Assembly: GCA_026993705.1 (NCBI GenBank)
Contig: JALWSJ010000174.1
Coordinates: 2,499-9,043, forward strand
From: Flavobacteriales bacterium
Lineage (GTDB): Bacteria > Bacteroidota > Bacteroidia > Flavobacteriales_D > Parvicellaceae
DNA: 6,545 bases
Direction: 5' to 3'
In this document: positions 6,090 through 6,545 of the stretch, piece after piece
Layout of the letters: each line of letters opens with the position of its first letter
Position numbering within the stretch: the first letter of the stretch is position 1
Made by a program: the position numbers and the translations under genes
The notes under the pieces: model-generated
What the model was told of the DNA's origin: nothing
What the model saw: the letters and a program-made list of their open reading frames with translations, nothing else
Databases searched by the model: none

Positions 6090-6545
6090 TTATTGGTTTT
6101 CTTCTTGTATCAATCCTCCCGTCAATTTTGCCAAATTGGTTTTGGATTCAATAATAGCATACATAGCATCAAACAGTGCTACACCTGCTCGCAAATATGC
6201 CATTTCTATATCGCGGAGGTTAAAAGAATTTATCAATCCGGTATTTTCTTTTAGGTGGGCTATTTCAAGGTTTTGCTTAGCTACTTCAAAGGCTTGTTGA
6301 CGAATAGAAAAGAGTGCTAATCTTGAATTGTAATTAGCTAATTGTACTTCCAACTCTTGCGTTACCTGTAATTTTGATTGTTCTATGGTAAGGTTGGATA
6401 TCTCTTTTTGAATTTCTATGTTTTTTATGGCTCTTCTTATTTTTCCTCCATCAAAAAGACGATAAGATAGTGTAAAATTCCCTAAATAATTTAGGGTAGC
6501 TCCTGATTGAGAAAATTGCCCTAAATGATAATCGGTAGATGTATT
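6090..6545 (-). CDS. TolC-family outer-membrane efflux protein, C-terminal part (5' partial)
   Basis: The frame is open from the right edge (6545) to TAA at 6092-6090, giving 151 visible residues; the start lies outside the window, and an in-frame TTG at 6353 is internal. The segment LGNFTLSYRLFDGGKIRRAI (21-40) is the beta-strand to helix junction that opens the second repeat of outer-membrane efflux proteins. It is followed by long amphipathic helices (about 41-100 and 107-140) and the family-like end NLAKLTGG (137-144). TolC-type proteins form trimeric barrels with a periplasmic tunnel that serve RND or ABC exporters and type I secretion. A full-length member has about 400-450 residues, so roughly one third is seen. 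Membrane-fusion and pump genes would be expected upstream, outside the window. The downstream lipoprotein gene begins 5 nt after the stop, indicating one operon. Confidence 0.88.
   Translation of the reverse strand, partial: NTSTDYHLGQFSQSGATLNYLGNFTLSYRLFDGGKIRRAIKNIEIQKEISNLTIEQSKLQVTQELEVQLANYNSRLALFSIRQQAFEVAKQNLEIAHLKENTGLINSFNLRDIEMAYLRAGVALFDAMYAIIESKTNLAKLTGGLIQEENQ

Overview
The window reads as chromosomal DNA of a member of the Bacteroidota, most likely a flavobacterium. The support is an AT-rich composition, starts without Shine-Dalgarno sequences, a Bacteroidota-type promoter (TTG, 19-nt spacer, TATATTTG), and protein subfamilies typical of that phylum: an Ig-like envelope lipoprotein type, a GtrB-like glycosyltransferase, a YwqK-type repeat lipoprotein and a thioredoxin_7-type secreted protein. 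I cannot name the species from sequence alone.

Left half, + strand (1-4266). The window opens inside the C-terminal part of a probable Ig-like-domain envelope protein (1-1124). A promoter overlapping its stop codon drives a tight three-gene cassette: a GtrB/DPM1-like family 2 glycosyltransferase with two C-terminal membrane helices (1165-2124), a GT-B-fold family 4 glycosyltransferase (2121-3257) and a GHMP sugar kinase resembling D-glycero-D-manno-heptose 7-phosphate kinase (3241-4266). The genes overlap by 4 and 17 nt, so translation is probably coupled. Together they suggest activation of a sugar and its transfer to a lipid-linked or surface glycan.

Middle (4267-4739). A 473-bp space lies between convergent operons. 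It has no convincing gene but is dense in structure: a 122-bp nested inverted repeat, two further long imperfect hairpins, short terminator-like hairpins, and two diverged copies of a roughly 60-bp module in direct orientation about 340 bp apart. It looks like a nest of intergenic repeat elements or decayed small mobile elements, and is the least explained part of the window.

Right half, - strand (6545 down to 4740). A second operon runs leftward: the C-terminal half of a TolC-family outer-membrane efflux protein (6090-6545, start outside the window), a lipoprotein of about ten YwqK/MORN_2-type repeats (5314-6084) five nt downstream, and a secreted thioredoxin-like protein with a CGWC active site (4740-5327) whose start overlaps the end of the lipoprotein gene. 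All three products are expected in the periplasm or outer membrane.

No CRISPR array, tRNA, rRNA, transposase, phage gene or recognised defence system was found. Most of the window is ordinary envelope and glycan gene content; the unusual material is the structured intergenic region.
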